Origin: Paenibacillus sp. FSL A5-0031
GTDB taxonomy: Bacteria; Bacillota; Bacilli; Paenibacillales; Paenibacillaceae
Direction: 5' to 3'
Assembly (NCBI RefSeq): GCF_001956295.1
Contig: NZ_MRTD01000017.1
Span: 1 to 64,000, forward strand
DNA length: 64,000 nucleotides
Under the pieces are notes generated by a model. The model did not search any database and had not been told where the DNA came from. It saw only the letters and a list, made by a program, of their open reading frames with translations. The position numbers and the translations under genes are program-made. Below are positions 1-9,560 of the stretch, piece by piece. Within the stretch, counting starts at the first letter, position 1, and each line of letters opens with the position of its first letter.

Positions 1-2166
1 ACATTGAATGGAACTGCTTTTACAAGTGGTACGGATGTTATTCAGGATGGAACGTATAAGCTCGTCGTGACGGATGCAGCTGGAAATGCAACAACGGTGA
101 ACTTTGTGATTGATAAAGTAGCACCAATCGTAACAGGCGTTGCGGATGGCGGCATGTACAAGGAAAAAGTGACAGTTAGCTTTAATGAAGGAACAGCAAA
201 ATTAAATGGAACTGCTTTTACAAGCGGTACGGAGATTACTGTTGACGACAGCTATACACTTGTCGTAACGGATGGAGCGGGTAATGCTACTACGATTATT
301 TTCCTAGTGGATACTACTGCTCCAACGGGTACATTAACCATTGATCAAGGTGGTTCGGAATGGACCAATGTTGCGGATGCAACCCTAACTCTTACTAACG
401 ATGACAGTAGTAAAGGAAGTGGCGTTGTCGAGATGCGCTTCTCGGGCAATGGGACGGATTGGAGTAGTTGGGAGCCATCTGCTGCAACGAAGGCATGGAG
501 CTTTGGAGCGGGCGACGGGGAGAAATCAGTATTCGTACAGTTTAAAGACAAGGCAGGCAATGTAAGTCATTCCGTTATTCAAGATAAAATAAAACTTGAT
601 CAGACGATACCAACAGGAATGATTACCATCAATAGCGGAGCTACTGTAACGAGTAGCAAGGAAGTGAAACTATCTCTAACTTCTTCAGATGGCGATGGTA
701 GTGGTGTTACTGAAATGCGGTTTTCTGCCGATAAGTTGACTTGGTCAGCTTGGGAGAATGTATTGCCCACCAAAAATTGGGTTTTGGATGGAGATTATGG
801 ATCTAAGCAGCTATACGTTCAATACCGAGATGCAGCAGGTAATAGTAGTGTGGCACATGCAGCATCTATTGAATACCAAACAAGCAGCGGTTCCAGCAAT
901 GGCGGTGGTAATACAGAAACGTATTCAGATATCACAGTTAGCATAGGAAACAAGTCAGAACAAATGATTAAGGCAACTATAAGGACAATAGAAGGTAAAA
1001 AAGTAACGACGGTGGTCTTTGAGGAGGCTCAGCTTAAAGAGCTTTTGAAGGGAGCAGGCAATAAACCTGTTATTACGATTACGGTCCATAATCAATCTGA
1101 TATCGTGAATTGGGAAATAAATGCTGGGCTTCTTTCAGTCTTAGAAAGCAGTAACGCTGTTATTCAACTAATGTCTGAAAAAGCGTCTTATAGCTTTCCG
1201 ATGAATCAAGTTCATATTGATGAATGGCTTAACCAATTCGGATCTAATGTTTCACTGAAGGATATAACTCTCAAGATGGAAATCATTCATGCTCCTAACT
1301 CAGAATTTGTTTATAAGGATAGGGATAACGGACAAATTACACTTATCGCTCCTCCTGTGAGATTTTCAGTGAAAGCATACTTTGGGGGCAAGGAAATAGA
1401 GCTGAATCAATTTGATACTTTTGTAGAGAGACGCATTGCATTGCCTGAAGGATTAGATCCTAAGCGTATTACGACGGGAGTAAAGTTAATTGCGGACGGA
1501 TCGCTCATTCATATTCCTACTAAGGTAATAAAAGAAGATGGACGTTATTACGCTGTCCTGAGCAGCATGACTAACAGCATGTACGGTCTCATTTATCATC
1601 AAAAATCATTTAGCGATGTCGCAGCGCATTGGGCCAAAACAAGCATCAATGATCTGGCATCAAGACTTATCATTAATGGTTCTGACGAGCAGCGTTTTTT
1701 ACCGGATAACGAAATAACTCGAGCAGAATTCACAGCTATAATGATAAGGGCATTAGGTTTAAGCTCTGCTGCTAAATCTGTAAGCTTTACAGATATATCA
1801 GAAAAGGATTGGTATCATTCAGCAGCTCAAATCGCATATTCGTACGGATTGGTTGATGGATACAGCGACGGTTCATTCAAGCCTAACGAGAAGATTACTA
1901 GACAGGAAGCAATGGTTATTTTATCGAGAGCAATGAAGCTGGCAGATTTGTATAATAAGCTTGGCAATGTACAGCAGCAAAATCTGCTACATGGTTTTAA
2001 AGATAATACAAAAATAGCAGCATGGGCTCGCCAAGCCGCGGCATTAACGATTCAATTCGGTGTTATCGGCGGATATAATGGGGAGCTGCAGCCTCAGAAA
2101 AATATAACTAGGGCTGAAACAGCAACCATTATCCAAAGGCTGCTTCAAAAAGCTAAATTCATTTAA
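1..2166 (+). CDS. SLH-domain surface protein with Ig-like repeats, 3' part
   Basis: The frame is open at the left edge, so this is the C-terminal 720 or so residues of a longer protein. Residues 1-100 are tandem Ig-like modules (each ending VVTDxAGNATT); two further beta-rich modules with EMRFS and QYRDAAGN/QFKDKAGN signatures follow to about residue 290. A Ser/Gly linker and a spacer of about 210 residues precede three SLH domains near residues 536-580, 597-640 and 665-715 (FxDxxxHWA, GYSDGSFKPN, ITRAE). SLH domains bind pyruvylated secondary wall polymer, so the protein should sit non-covalently on the cell wall. No catalytic domain is visible in this part; an adhesin or an enzyme N-terminus are both possible. 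A hairpin terminator follows the stop. Confidence 0.85.
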   Translation, partial: TLNGTAFTSGTDVIQDGTYKLVVTDAAGNATTVNFVIDKVAPIVTGVADGGMYKEKVTVSFNEGTAKLNGTAFTSGTEITVDDSYTLVVTDGAGNATTIIFLVDTTAPTGTLTIDQGGSEWTNVADATLTLTNDDSSKGSGVVEMRFSGNGTDWSSWEPSAATKAWSFGAGDGEKSVFVQFKDKAGNVSHSVIQDKIKLDQTIPTGMITINSGATVTSSKEVKLSLTSSDGDGSGVTEMRFSADKLTWSAWENVLPTKNWVLDGDYGSKQLYVQYRDAAGNSSVAHAASIEYQTSSGSSNGGGNTETYSDITVSIGNKSEQMIKATIRTIEGKKVTTVVFEEAQLKELLKGAGNKPVITITVHNQSDIVNWEINAGLLSVLESSNAVIQLMSEKASYSFPMNQVHIDEWLNQFGSNVSLKDITLKMEIIHAPNSEFVYKDRDNGQITLIAPPVRFSVKAYFGGKEIELNQFDTFVERRIALPEGLDPKRITTGVKLIADGSLIHIPTKVIKEDGRYYAVLSSMTNSMYGLIYHQKSFSDVAAHWAKTSINDLASRLIINGSDEQRFLPDNEITRAEFTAIMIRALGLSSAAKSVSFTDISEKDWYHSAAQIAYSYGLVDGYSDGSFKPNEKITRQEAMVILSRAMKLADLYNKLGNVQQQNLLHGFKDNTKIAAWARQAAALTIQFGVIGGYNGELQPQKNITRAETATIIQRLLQKAKFI
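4..318 (+). repeat. Tandem Ig-like repeat, 198-bp period
   Basis: The stretch around 4-35 recurs almost base for base at 202-233, an offset of 198 bp (66 codons). Both encode LNGTAFTSGT followed by a VVTDxAGNATT strand. The first copy is cut by the window edge, so more copies probably lie upstream. Confidence 0.8.
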
Positions 2167-2174
2167 GCATTACC

Positions 2175-2205
2175 TAAAGAGGCTGCGAATTCCGCAGCCT
2201 CTTTA
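2175..2205 (+). terminator. Rho-independent terminator after SLH gene
   Basis: A perfect 13-bp stem (2175-2187 with 2193-2205) and a 5-base loop lie 8 bases after the stop. The run of U is short and lies within the stem end. Confidence 0.75.
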
Positions 2206-2377
2206 TCGATTAGAAGCCGGAAAATACCTATTAGATAAATTAGGTGTATTCCGTTTTTTTATGTTCAATAGGGGCTTACAGAAAAGAGAAACAAAATCTG
2301 AACAAACGACATCTTTTTAGAGTGAAAAAACACATGTATGCTCCATCGTGGATGTGCTATTATGATAGATACTCTTT

Positions 2378-2391
2378 TGTAAACGTTAACA
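2378..2391 (+). promoter_or_regulatory. CRE box (CcpA site) upstream of sensor kinase
   Basis: TGTAAACGTTAACA fits the CRE consensus TGWAARCGYTWWCA at every position. It lies 13 bases upstream of the GGAGGG ribosome site of the sensor kinase, a position suited to a CcpA roadblock in the leader. Confidence 0.7.
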
Positions 2392-2414
2392 TCATTTTGT
2401 CTATGGAGGGCCGA

Positions 2415-4220
2415 ATGTATAAACGAATAATCGCATACACCCTGAAATATCGGCTCAGTTACCTTATGATCGTGACCAATATTTGTATCGCTGTATTGCC
2501 TATTATCCTTTTAGGGACGATTGGGTATTTTGGTTATATTAAAGTGATGAAGGAGAATGCACTGGAAAACATGGAGCAATTCGTTGTCCAGACAAACAAT
2601 CGCTTCGATGAATATTTTAATCGCGTTGATCAATTATCGAAGTCTATATTTTACAACCGCGGCATTCAGCAGATCACAGTTGCAAATAAATCGTGGCAGG
2701 AATCCGATGCTTTGCTAAAAAATTTAAACTCTTTTATGTCGATAGATCCTACGATTAAGTCCATTGGCCTCGTCAATGCCGAGGATCTGCGGGTTATCTC
2801 AACCGGGCAGTTAATTGGTGCGAAGGAGTTAGAATATATTTATACAAAAAATTATCAAAAAGCGATTACGACTAAAATACAAATTTCTCCCCCGCTGGAC
2901 GGTTCAGATAAGAAAAAGGGATTGCTTGCCTATAGGCAAATTAAATCGATTAATGAGAATAGATATTTGCAAGAGATTTATATTGGTATTATGCTGCTTG
3001 ATACTCAGTGGATTCAACAGATTTTGCAGACGGGTAATTTGGGCAACAAGGCAAATTTGTATATTGTGAATGAAGTCGGCGATCTTATCGGCTCCTCTAC
3101 TAATCAGCTGGATTTTGCCAAAATTCAAACGCTTATTAAGGATCGGCCAGACAACAGTGTATCGGATATTCGCTTGAACAAAGTAAACTACCTCTATCAG
3201 TCCATCCCGATTAAAAGCTTAAATTGGAAGTTCGTAGCCCTAATAAATAAAGACAAGCTGTTGGAAAAAGCAACCGATATTCAGTATCTGGTCATTGCAT
3301 TTGTTGCCATTATGATTTTAATTGTGGTGTGGATTGCAGCTGTCTTTAATTTCCGACTGACGCACCCTATTACCAGACTAGTGGATGCATTTGACTGGGC
3401 GGCAAGCGGAGATTTGGATGCCAAGTTGAAATTTACCTACAAGAACGAAATTACCGTCATTCAGGATCATTTTAACAATATGCTTAACCAAATTAAGAAG
3501 CTGACAGAAAATTTGCTTCAGTCGCAGCAGCAGCTGCATCAGACGGAGATGGATAAGCAGCTTTTTCAGCTGAATGGGCTGCAAAGCCAGATTAACGCTC
3601 ATTTTCTGTATAACGTACTTCACTCTATCAGGGGCATGTCGCTCTCCAATGCGAAGAAGGAAGTTGCCATGGCCATTGATAATTTAGTGTCCTACTTCCG
3701 CTATATTACCCGTACCGATGAATATGTCCTACTGAACAAAGAGCTGGAGCATTTGGAGAGATATATCGCCATTCAAAAAATCAGGTTTGGGGATCGCCTG
3801 CAATTCAAGGTGGCTATGGACCCGTCGCTGAACATCCATTCGATCGTTAAGCTGATTTTGCAGCCATTAGTTGAGAATTCGCTCGTCCATGGACTTGAAG
3901 AGAAAAGCGGACGCTGGATTATTCAAATTAGGGCTATTGTGGAGGATGATCGGCTGCGCATTAAGGTTATGGATAACGGAGCGGGCATGGATGAGGAGAA
4001 ACTAGCCGGTCTGCGTGCCGAGCTTGCTGGTCTCTCTAGTTCAGTTACCAAAGATAATAACTCAATCGGTCAAGGCATCGGGCTTGTTAATATTCACAAG
4101 CGAATTCAAATCTATTACGGCGAGCCTTACGGATTATCGATCAAAAGCTGGAAAGACACAGGTACGATAGTTACCATTACGGTCCCTCTAAGGACCAAGG
4201 AGGCCACTCGCAATGTATAA
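2415..4220 (+). CDS. YesM-like sensor histidine kinase
   Basis: Membrane sensor of a two-component system, about 601 residues. The ATG at 2415 is chosen because GGAGGG lies 4 bases upstream; a longer frame from 2244 has no ribosome site and would run through the CRE box. There is a first membrane helix near residues 12-34, an extracellular sensing region of about 250 residues, a second helix near 293-316, then HAMP. The His_kinase motif QSQINAHFLYN has H396 as likely phospho-acceptor. The ATPase boxes are QPLVENSLVHG, DNGAGMD and GQGIGL. YesM-type kinases usually sense oligosaccharides or their binding proteins and control adjacent importers. Its stop overlaps the start of the response regulator by 8 bases, so the two are translationally coupled. 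Confidence 0.9.
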   Translation: MYKRIIAYTLKYRLSYLMIVTNICIAVLPIILLGTIGYFGYIKVMKENALENMEQFVVQTNNRFDEYFNRVDQLSKSIFYNRGIQQITVANKSWQESDALLKNLNSFMSIDPTIKSIGLVNAEDLRVISTGQLIGAKELEYIYTKNYQKAITTKIQISPPLDGSDKKKGLLAYRQIKSINENRYLQEIYIGIMLLDTQWIQQILQTGNLGNKANLYIVNEVGDLIGSSTNQLDFAKIQTLIKDRPDNSVSDIRLNKVNYLYQSIPIKSLNWKFVALINKDKLLEKATDIQYLVIAFVAIMILIVVWIAAVFNFRLTHPITRLVDAFDWAASGDLDAKLKFTYKNEITVIQDHFNNMLNQIKKLTENLLQSQQQLHQTEMDKQLFQLNGLQSQINAHFLYNVLHSIRGMSLSNAKKEVAMAIDNLVSYFRYITRTDEYVLLNKELEHLERYIAIQKIRFGDRLQFKVAMDPSLNIHSIVKLILQPLVENSLVHGLEEKSGRWIIQIRAIVEDDRLRIKVMDNGAGMDEEKLAGLRAELAGLSSSVTKDNNSIGQGIGLVNIHKRIQIYYGEPYGLSIKSWKDTGTIVTITVPLRTKEATRNV

Positions 4221-5694
4221 CTTGCTTCTTGTAGACGACGAGCCTTGGATTCTGAAAGATATGGAGCAAATTATTGACTGGGACAAGGCTGGATTTCGTA
4301 TTGTGGCCAAAGCTCATGACGTGAACATAGCGGAGAGCTTGTTGCGTCGCCAGTCTATCGACGTTGTAATCAGCGATATCCGAATGCCGGGCAAGACTGG
4401 GCTTGATCTTCTGTCGTTCGTGAACCGGGTATCGCCGCGTACATTGGTCGTATTTATGAGTGCATACAGTGAGTTTGCGTATGCCAAGCAAGCGATTGAG
4501 CAGGGCTGTTTTAATTATTTGCTAAAGCCGGTTAATGAAGAGGAGCTGCTGCAAACGCTTGAAAAGTGCTCAAAGCGCTTGGAGGAGCGGGAACGGGAAC
4601 GCAGTTTGCAGCAAGCCTACGACCAATCCATGATGCTGCTCGAATGGGTGGAGAGCGACGTCGCTATTCGGAAAATTTCAAATCGGCTAGCGTCCACTGG
4701 AGCTGCATTTCAGACTGGGAAGCACTATGCCTTTGCAACCGTAAAGAGTACAGAGTCATTGGCGGATGAAGATTTGCTTTCGATTGACCAGCTGCTTACG
4801 TCATATAGGCTTTCTTATTTTAAATGCCGGATTAGTCCTTTCAAATGGACCTATCTCTTGGGCTTCCCTGCAATAATGGGCAGAGCCGCTGGAAGGCTGT
4901 ATAGGGAAGTAAGGCGGGAGGCAGCTGCTCACGGGTGGGATGTCGGCATTAGCAGCATGGGATCAGCCGATGATCGGATATACTTTTTATATCACCAATC
5001 GAATAGAATGGCAGACACGTCCAGCTTGAACGGAAGGCGTGGCGTCTATCGGCATAAGGCTCATGTGAATGCTGCGGTTCCGGCGTTAAAAGCGCAAATA
5101 GGCAGTGCGTCGAGAATGGAGCACTTGGAAGCAGCGTTGTACGATATGCATAAAGGAATACAAAAGGGACGTATCCATCTCAGTGGCCTTGCCGAGCTCT
5201 ATAATTTATTCGTTATCTCTATGAACAACTTAACCTCGTCGCACGGGGCTCCAGATACAGAGGATTTTATTACAGCTCAGGATCTCATTGTCTATTACAA
5301 TAAACCACATGATTTGTTGGAAGAAATGGCTATGCGAATAGAAGAGCACAAGAGGAAGCCTAGTGAATTGAATGCACTTCTAATTGTGGATGAGATTACG
5401 CGAGACCTCGACCGTATGTTTGCGCATCGTATTTCATTGAAGGAGATGGCGCAGAAGTATTTTATCAGTCCGAACTATTTAAGTCATTTATTTAAGCAGG
5501 AGAAGGGGAAAAGCTTCATCAATTACCTCATCCATAAAAGGCTTGAAGCTGCGGTTTCCTTGCTGGACAAGGATATTTCGCTTTATGAGGTGGGCAAGCT
5601 GGTCGGGTACGATGACTATGCCCATTTTAGCAAATTGTTTAAGAAGCATCTCGGCATGTCTCCCTTGGAATATAAGCAGCAGAAGAAAGCGTGA
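4213..5694 (+). CDS. YesN-like AraC-family response regulator
   Basis: Response regulator of 493 residues, partner of the overlapping sensor kinase. The N-terminal receiver domain has the acidic pair in LLVDDEPW, phospho-acceptor D55 in ISDIRMPG, the conserved MSAYSEF and K in LLKPVNEEEL. A poorly conserved middle section follows. The C-terminal AraC double helix-turn-helix is near residues 390-493 (MAQKYFISPNYLSHLFKQE; VGYDDYAHFSKLFKKHLGMSP). By analogy with family members it should activate the importer genes just downstream. The start follows from the ATGTATAA overlap with the kinase. A terminator lies between it and the permease gene, so the importer probably has its own promoter. Confidence 0.92.
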   Translation: MYNLLLVDDEPWILKDMEQIIDWDKAGFRIVAKAHDVNIAESLLRRQSIDVVISDIRMPGKTGLDLLSFVNRVSPRTLVVFMSAYSEFAYAKQAIEQGCFNYLLKPVNEEELLQTLEKCSKRLEERERERSLQQAYDQSMMLLEWVESDVAIRKISNRLASTGAAFQTGKHYAFATVKSTESLADEDLLSIDQLLTSYRLSYFKCRISPFKWTYLLGFPAIMGRAAGRLYREVRREAAAHGWDVGISSMGSADDRIYFLYHQSNRMADTSSLNGRRGVYRHKAHVNAAVPALKAQIGSASRMEHLEAALYDMHKGIQKGRIHLSGLAELYNLFVISMNNLTSSHGAPDTEDFITAQDLIVYYNKPHDLLEEMAMRIEEHKRKPSELNALLIVDEITRDLDRMFAHRISLKEMAQKYFISPNYLSHLFKQEKGKSFINYLIHKRLEAAVSLLDKDISLYEVGKLVGYDDYAHFSKLFKKHLGMSPLEYKQQKKA

Positions 5695-5751
5695 GAATAT
5701 TTCAGCTTTTCTGTATGCGGTTCCACCTTGTTCATTCGTACTATACGATGA

Positions 5752-5782
5752 AGTCCCGTTGTTTGGTTAGCGGGGCTTTTTT
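5752..5782 (+). terminator. Rho-independent terminator after response regulator
   Basis: Stem AGTCCCG/CGGGGCT (one G-U pair, 7 bp) with a 12-base loop, followed by six T. It separates the regulator pair from the transport genes. Confidence 0.7.
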
Positions 5783-5959
5783 CTGTGCTGTTTAAACATC
5801 GTAACAAACTACATCTAAGCTTCCAATGTGAGTACATATAACCCTTCGCCAGCATGTGGCACAATGAAACAAAGCAGGATGACGCCGCTCGAAATAGGAC
5901 CCGAGTTGTTGGACATCCGCGTGTTTCTTAACATCAAAAGAGAGCAGGTGAAGCGAGCT

Positions 5960-6907
5960 ATGGAAGCAAGCGTGGTAAAATCAAACACGGTCAAATTAAG
6001 CGCTAGGCGCGAGCTGCGAAAACGGATATTTAGTTACAAAATGCTCTATGTCATGCTGCTCCCCTCCATCGTGTTCCTCATCATTTTTAGTTACATTCCG
6101 ATGTATGGGGCAACGATTGCATTTAAGGATTTTTGGATTACAAAGGGGATTATGGGAAGCCCATGGGTCGGCTTTGTACATTTTGAGAAGCTGTTCGAGA
6201 CCAATAAATTTTGGCAGGTGTTTCGCAATACGATTGAAATCAACCTGTTGAAGCTGTTATTTGGGTTCCCGGCTCCGATTATATTGGCTATCTTACTGAA
6301 TGAAGTACGCCAAAAGTTTTTTAAGCGCTCCATTCAGACGATTATTTATTTGCCGCATTTTATTTCATGGGTAACGATAGCGGGCATTTTATTTTCTATT
6401 CTCTCGCTTGAAGGGCCGATCAATAAAATGGTTGCACTCTTTGGGGCAGATCCCGTTAATTTCTTGACTAGCAATGGGATGTTCCGACCGCTTCTGATAA
6501 TCTCTAGCATATGGAAGGAAGTTGGCTGGGGTACGATTATTTTCCTCGCAGCGCTATCGGGCATTAACCCGGATCAGTACGAAGCGGCAACTGTCGATGG
6601 AGCCAATCGGTTTAAGCAAATCATTCATATTACATTGCCAGGTTTGCTGCCGATTATATCTATTTTGCTCATATTGAATTTTGGCAGTATGATGAACGGC
6701 GGCTTCGACCAAGTCTTCAACCTATATAACACAATGGTTTACGAGAGCGGCGACGTTATCGATACCTATGTCTATCGGATTGGATTAACGCAAGGCCAAT
6801 ATAGCGTTGCTACTGCAATCGGGCTGTTCCTAAACATCATTAACTTTGTTCTATTAATTGTAGTGAACTATACGGCGAAGAAATTGAGCGGCCAAGGCAT
6901 TTATTAA
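5960..6907 (+). CDS. LplB-type sugar ABC transporter permease
   Basis: Inner-membrane subunit of a binding-protein-dependent oligosaccharide importer, about 315 residues. The ATG at 5960 is preferred because AGGTGAA stands 7 bases upstream; an upstream GTG at 5828 would add an unusual 44-residue extension. Six or so membrane helices are visible, beginning MLYVMLLPSIVFLIIFSYIP. The EAA loop, which docks the ATPase, reads QYEAATVDGANRFKQIIHITLPG. Family signatures IAFKDF and GSPWVGFxHF are present. The companion permease follows 16 bases later and the binding protein after that. No ATPase gene is nearby, so a shared MsmX-type ATPase is likely. Confidence 0.9.
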   Translation: MEASVVKSNTVKLSARRELRKRIFSYKMLYVMLLPSIVFLIIFSYIPMYGATIAFKDFWITKGIMGSPWVGFVHFEKLFETNKFWQVFRNTIEINLLKLLFGFPAPIILAILLNEVRQKFFKRSIQTIIYLPHFISWVTIAGILFSILSLEGPINKMVALFGADPVNFLTSNGMFRPLLIISSIWKEVGWGTIIFLAALSGINPDQYEAATVDGANRFKQIIHITLPGLLPIISILLILNFGSMMNGGFDQVFNLYNTMVYESGDVIDTYVYRIGLTQGQYSVATAIGLFLNIINFVLLIVVNYTAKKLSGQGIY

Positions 6908-6923
6908 AGGTGGTGAACCAACG

Positions 6924-7799
6924 ATGAAATCAACTAGTATTTCCGGCAAAATTTTTGATACAGCGAACATCGTGTTTCTTCTATTTTTGGCACTTATTAC
7001 GCTATACCCTTTCTGGCATGTGCTTGTAGGTTCTATCCTGCCTTACGAAGAAGCGATCAAATCAAGCTTTAACTTGATTCCCAAAAAAGTTTCCTTTGAG
7101 GCGTACGAGTACGTGTTCAATAAAAATACGATTGTGCAATCGCTGCTTGTTTCCGTGTTCGTTACCATTGCGGGTTCTTTGTACCAATTGTTCATTACGG
7201 CAATTACAGCCTATCCGCTAATCAAGCAGGATCTCCCAGGCAGGACGACCATTTTTCTGTTTATTATTTTTACAATGTTCTTTTCGGGAGGCCTCATTCC
7301 CTATTATCTGTTGATCAAAAACTTGGGGCTCGTGAATAATCTTGCAGTTATGATCATTCCAGCTGCGCTTAGCACGTACAACATGATCGTGTTAAAGACG
7401 TTCTTTCAAAATATCCCGATTGAACTGGAAGAGTCGGCCAAAATGGACGGCGCAGGATATATGACCATTTTCTTTCGCATTATTTTGCCGCTATCCATTC
7501 CTCCGCTTGCTACCATTGGCTTGTTTATTGCTGTAGGGCAATGGAACAACTGGTACCAGCCCATGCTGTTTCTGAACGATAAAGAGCTGTGGCCACTGGC
7601 AATGGTGCTAAGAGATATCCTTATAAACAATAATATGGCTTTGATGCATGGTGTGAGCTATGTCAGCGAAGACTTCATGTTAGCGGATACGATTAAAAAT
7701 GCAGTGGTCATGGTTTCCGTCGTTCCTATCATTATTGTTTATCCATTCATTCAGAAACATTTTGTGAAAGGGGTGATGATCGGGTCTATTAAAAGTTGA
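6924..7799 (+). CDS. LplC/YtcP-type sugar ABC transporter permease
   Basis: Second permease of the importer, 291 residues. The start follows AGGTGGTGAA, with only 16 bases after the previous stop. Family features include ALITLYPFWHVLVGSI in the first helix, FSGGLIPYYLLIKNLG, the EAA loop near ELEESAKMDGAGYMTIFFRIILPLS and the C-terminal KHFVKGVMIGSIKS, which is typical for this family. With the preceding permease it forms the transmembrane channel; substrate is delivered by the downstream lipoprotein. The substrate cannot be read from sequence. Neighbouring beta-galactosidase genes make a plant-type oligosaccharide plausible, but that is inference. Confidence 0.9.
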   Translation: MKSTSISGKIFDTANIVFLLFLALITLYPFWHVLVGSILPYEEAIKSSFNLIPKKVSFEAYEYVFNKNTIVQSLLVSVFVTIAGSLYQLFITAITAYPLIKQDLPGRTTIFLFIIFTMFFSGGLIPYYLLIKNLGLVNNLAVMIIPAALSTYNMIVLKTFFQNIPIELEESAKMDGAGYMTIFFRIILPLSIPPLATIGLFIAVGQWNNWYQPMLFLNDKELWPLAMVLRDILINNNMALMHGVSYVSEDFMLADTIKNAVVMVSVVPIIIVYPFIQKHFVKGVMIGSIKS

Positions 7800-7851
7800 C
7801 CCTGTTGTCCGTACGATTTAATCTATTAAAAACTAGGGGAGTTGGACGTAC

Positions 7852-9423
7852 ATGTTTGGAAGAAAAAAACTTATCTTCTTGCTGGCAGTCGTTTCGTTGC
7901 TTGCAAGCGTTCTATCTGGCTGTGGAAATAATAATAGCGAGACGCCTGCCAAAAATAGCGAAAAAGAACCTAATAAAGCAGCAGAGCCGGTTGAGCTTTC
8001 CGTATTCAGTTGGATGTGGGAGGGTGCGGACGCGCCAGATTCGTTAATTTACAAGAGGCTGCAAGAGAAATTGAATATTCGGATTAAGCCGATTACTTCT
8101 TCATGGAACGACTGGGAAGAGAAGCTTAACGTTATGATTGCTTCTGGCGAAATGCCGGACTTGTTTGTCTCGAACGGTATCGGTAAACCGATTCAGTATC
8201 GCCAGTGGATTAAGGAAGGATTAATTCTTCCGCTTTCGGATTACGCTGATCAGTATCCTAATATTCAAAATTCGCTTGCGAATTTCGAGATGATTGCCAA
8301 AACAACAGGCGGCAAGCACTATGCACTACCTATTTATAATGAGTCCGGCAACAACAAGGAATCCATTAATGGGCATAACATTTTGGTTCGCAAGGATTGG
8401 CTGGAAAAGCTCGGCTTGGAAGTGCCAAAGACAATCGATGATTTTTATGCGGTAGCCAAAGCTTTTACAGAAAATGATCCAGACGGCAATGGGAAGAAAG
8501 ATACTTATGGCTACACATCCAGCTCCGGCGGCGTGTGGTGGCAATATCCGATTTTCAATGCTTTTGATACAAGTACGGAGCGTTGGGAGAAGAAGGACGG
8601 CAAGTGGATGCCGGAGGTTATCTCAGATGAGACGAAGCAAACCTTAGTCTTCTTGAACCAAATGTACAAAGAGAAAATTCTTGATCCTGAATTTATGCTC
8701 AATACCGATGAGAAGAAGTTTGAAAAGTTCGTTACGGGTAAAGTCGGCATCATGGTTCATAATGTTAATGCAGCTGCTTATAAGGATCTTTCCACGAAGC
8801 TTCAGCAAGCGTATCCAAATAAGGACCCTAAATCGATGTTCACTTGGGTAGGTACGCTGAAGGGCAAGACAGGAATCCAGCGTATGGACGGCTCCAATAA
8901 CTTCTGGTGCCAAACGGCTATCAACGCTAATCTCTCCGAAGAAAAACGGACAAAAGCGCTGGAGCTGATGGACTACTTGCTGTCCCCTGAAGGTCAGGAC
9001 CTCATGCTAAATGGTATCGAGGGAGTGCATTACAAGAAAGAGGGAGACAAGATTGTCCCGCTTATGAGCGAAGAGGAAAGATCTAAGGACAAAGGCTTTA
9101 CACTCAGAACGCTGGTATCGTGGAATAGCGATTATTTGCCTGACAATACGCCTAACAAAGAAGATATTTTGGCTATCGCCAAATCAACGGGTGATTATGC
9201 TGTTCCTAATCCTTTGGATTTCTTAAATGTTAGCGAGGAAGCGCTTGATCCAAGCCTTACTGGCCAGCTTAACGATTTTGTTAATGAGCAGGTCATTGAA
9301 ATGATCGTCAACTCCAAAAATGTCACAGCAGATTTTGACAAGTTCAAAGAAACTTGGATGAGCAAAGGCGGCACAAAAGTCATCGAAGAAACGAACAAGC
9401 AAGCTACAGTAGAAGGTCGTTAA
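7852..9423 (+). CDS. LplA-type extracellular solute-binding lipoprotein
   Basis: Substrate-capturing protein of the importer, 523 residues. A lipoprotein signal peptide ends in the lipobox LSGC (C at about residue 24), followed by a polar Asn/Ser/Glu linker; the mature protein should be tethered to the outer membrane face by a diacylglycerol. The body matches large family-1 solute-binding proteins of the LplA type (NDWEEKLNVMIASGEMPDL; ENDPDGNGKKDTYGYT, a calcium-loop-like segment common here). It is the last gene of the permease-permease-binding protein operon, 52 bases after the previous stop, with GGGG plus a 10-base gap before the ATG. It ends before a convergent gene and two hairpins. 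Confidence 0.9.
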   Translation: MFGRKKLIFLLAVVSLLASVLSGCGNNNSETPAKNSEKEPNKAAEPVELSVFSWMWEGADAPDSLIYKRLQEKLNIRIKPITSSWNDWEEKLNVMIASGEMPDLFVSNGIGKPIQYRQWIKEGLILPLSDYADQYPNIQNSLANFEMIAKTTGGKHYALPIYNESGNNKESINGHNILVRKDWLEKLGLEVPKTIDDFYAVAKAFTENDPDGNGKKDTYGYTSSSGGVWWQYPIFNAFDTSTERWEKKDGKWMPEVISDETKQTLVFLNQMYKEKILDPEFMLNTDEKKFEKFVTGKVGIMVHNVNAAAYKDLSTKLQQAYPNKDPKSMFTWVGTLKGKTGIQRMDGSNNFWCQTAINANLSEEKRTKALELMDYLLSPEGQDLMLNGIEGVHYKKEGDKIVPLMSEEERSKDKGFTLRTLVSWNSDYLPDNTPNKEDILAIAKSTGDYAVPNPLDFLNVSEEALDPSLTGQLNDFVNEQVIEMIVNSKNVTADFDKFKETWMSKGGTKVIEETNKQATVEGR

Positions 9424-9459
9424 GCATGAGATTTTAATGCTGCTTGAAAAGAAAATGTG

Positions 9460-9488
9460 CAGGCAATGGTCTAATAAACCATTGCCTG
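9460..9488. terminator. Hairpin after binding-protein gene
   Basis: Perfect 11-bp stem (CAGGCAATGGT with its complement) and a 7-base loop. It has no T run on the plus side and a T-rich stretch on the minus side. It may back up the neighbouring bidirectional terminator. Confidence 0.45.
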
Positions 9489-9493
9489 TGAGC

Positions 9494-9543
9494 AAAAAAA
9501 AGACGATCGGATTCTGCTATATGCAGAATACCGATCGTCTTTC
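9494..9543 (-). terminator. Bidirectional terminator between convergent genes
   Basis: A long stem joins 9499-9517 to 9523-9542 with a single bulged base (arms AAAGACGATCGG and ATTCTGC). On the minus strand it is followed by a run of U from the A tract at 9494-9501, so it fits best as the terminator of the oxidoreductase gene. It may also stop transcripts from the left. Confidence 0.75.
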
Positions 9544-9560
9544 ATTCTAAGTATGGTGAG

